From: an uncultured Caryophanales bacterium | GTDB lineage: Bacteria; Bacillota_I; Bacilli_A; RFN20; CAG-826 | DNA: 13,203 nucleotides | Assembly (NCBI GenBank): GCA_946183335.1 | Contig: CAMGZN010000021.1 | Location: 1 to 13,203 of the forward strand | Direction: 5' to 3' | Part shown: positions 12,934 through 13,203 of the stretch, piece after piece | Numbering within the stretch: the first letter of the stretch is position 1 | Layout of the letters: every line of letters begins with the position of its first letter | Notes under the pieces: generated by a model | What the model was told of the DNA's origin: nothing | What the model saw: the letters and a program-made list of their open reading frames with translations, nothing else | The model's database searches: none | Position numbers and translations under genes: made by a program

Positions 12934-13203
12934 ACTCTATACTGGTCAAAACGTTCCAATGCTTGCTTATGGAACATGGCTCATTCCAAATGACAAAGCT
13001 TGTAACTGTGTGAAGATGGCTCTTGAAGCTGGATATCGTCACATTGACACTGCTCAAGCCTACCAAAACGAAGAAGGGGTAGGAAAAGGCATAAAAGAAA
13101 GCGGCTTAAAAAGGGATCAGATTTATCTCACTACCAAAGTGCAAGCCGAATTAAAGACATATCAAGAAGCAAAAAAGTCAATTGATGAGTCTCTAAAAAG
13201 ACT
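12920..13203 (+). CDS. aldo/keto reductase, N-terminal part (cut by window end)
   Basis: Partial gene, 94 complete codons in the window. The N-terminal beta/alpha-barrel segment matches the aldo/keto reductase family: YGTW at the first core strand, YRHIDTAQAYQNEEGVGKGI (39-58) with catalytic Asp43 and Tyr48, and LTTKV with catalytic Lys73. The His of the tetrad lies beyond the edge. AAAGGAG (12906-12912) gives 7-base spacing to the ATG. The gene overlaps the SDR gene by 14 bases in another frame, so the two NAD(P)-dependent reductases are co-expressed and may act in sequence on a carbonyl compound (inference). Confidence 0.92.
   Translation, partial: MDQIKLYTGQNVPMLAYGTWLIPNDKACNCVKMALEAGYRHIDTAQAYQNEEGVGKGIKESGLKRDQIYLTTKVQAELKTYQEAKKSIDESLKR

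Noticed and set aside
1..13203. Mobile elements, CRISPR arrays, phage or defence genes
   Set aside because: No transposase, integrase, spaced repeats or terminal inverted repeats are seen; the only repeats are within coding low-complexity regions.

Overview
The window looks like a stretch of AT-rich chromosome (by eye a little under 40% G+C, not counted) from a low-GC Gram-positive, most plausibly an uncultured gut-type member of Bacillota near Bacilli/Erysipelotrichia. The evidence is strong AAAGGAG-type ribosome binding sites, TTGACA/TATAAT-type promoters, YqeY, a TrkH system with Firmicutes-style split TrkA subunits, and cell-surface DUF6273 and zinc-ribbon/EP-rich membrane proteins. The assignment to a clade is inference. 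The standard code is used: all Trp codons are TGG, the tRNA-Trp anticodon is CCA, and the 14 complete genes end in TAA (13) or TAG (1).

Layout. 1-814: a YhhN/TMEM86-family membrane protein (+). 832-3209: a two-gene operon (+) encoding a secreted/membrane DUF6273 surface protein and a zinc-ribbon, Glu/Pro-rich membrane protein, closed by a bidirectional terminator. 3215-3288: tRNA-Trp (-) with its own promoter. 3336-6363: a four-gene (-) operon for potassium uptake, with a two-subunit TrkA (RCK) gating ring, the TrkH pore and then YqeY. 6453-7801: thyA-folA (-), thymidylate synthase with dihydrofolate reductase, closed by a hairpin that overlaps the folA stop codon. 7908-9086: an orphan ATP-grasp ligase (+), divergent from thyA. 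9127-11143: a (-) pair of a CDP-alcohol phosphatidyltransferase and a LPG-synthase/flippase-like integral membrane protein, probably lipid headgroup metabolism. 11278-12012: an unrecognised polytopic membrane protein with a Gln/Glu/Pro repeat tail (-). 12109 to the right edge: an SDR dehydrogenase overlapping an aldo/keto reductase that runs off the window (+).

The window is mostly housekeeping, densely packed, with no mobile elements, CRISPR or phage genes, and no gene-free stretch over 300 bases. The less ordinary signals are: (i) the DUF6273/zinc-ribbon pair, in which one polypeptide carries two ectodomains separated by a transmembrane hairpin; (ii) a 5' leader where a perfect hairpin would bring a distant Shine-Dalgarno next to the start codon; (iii) several first-in-operon genes with a -10 box 10-13 bases before ATG and no Shine-Dalgarno, suggesting leaderless mRNAs; (iv) the split RCK pair with one degenerate nucleotide-binding loop; (v) the uncharacterised lipid-head-group transferase/flippase pair. 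None is proof of a new system; each is stated with a test.
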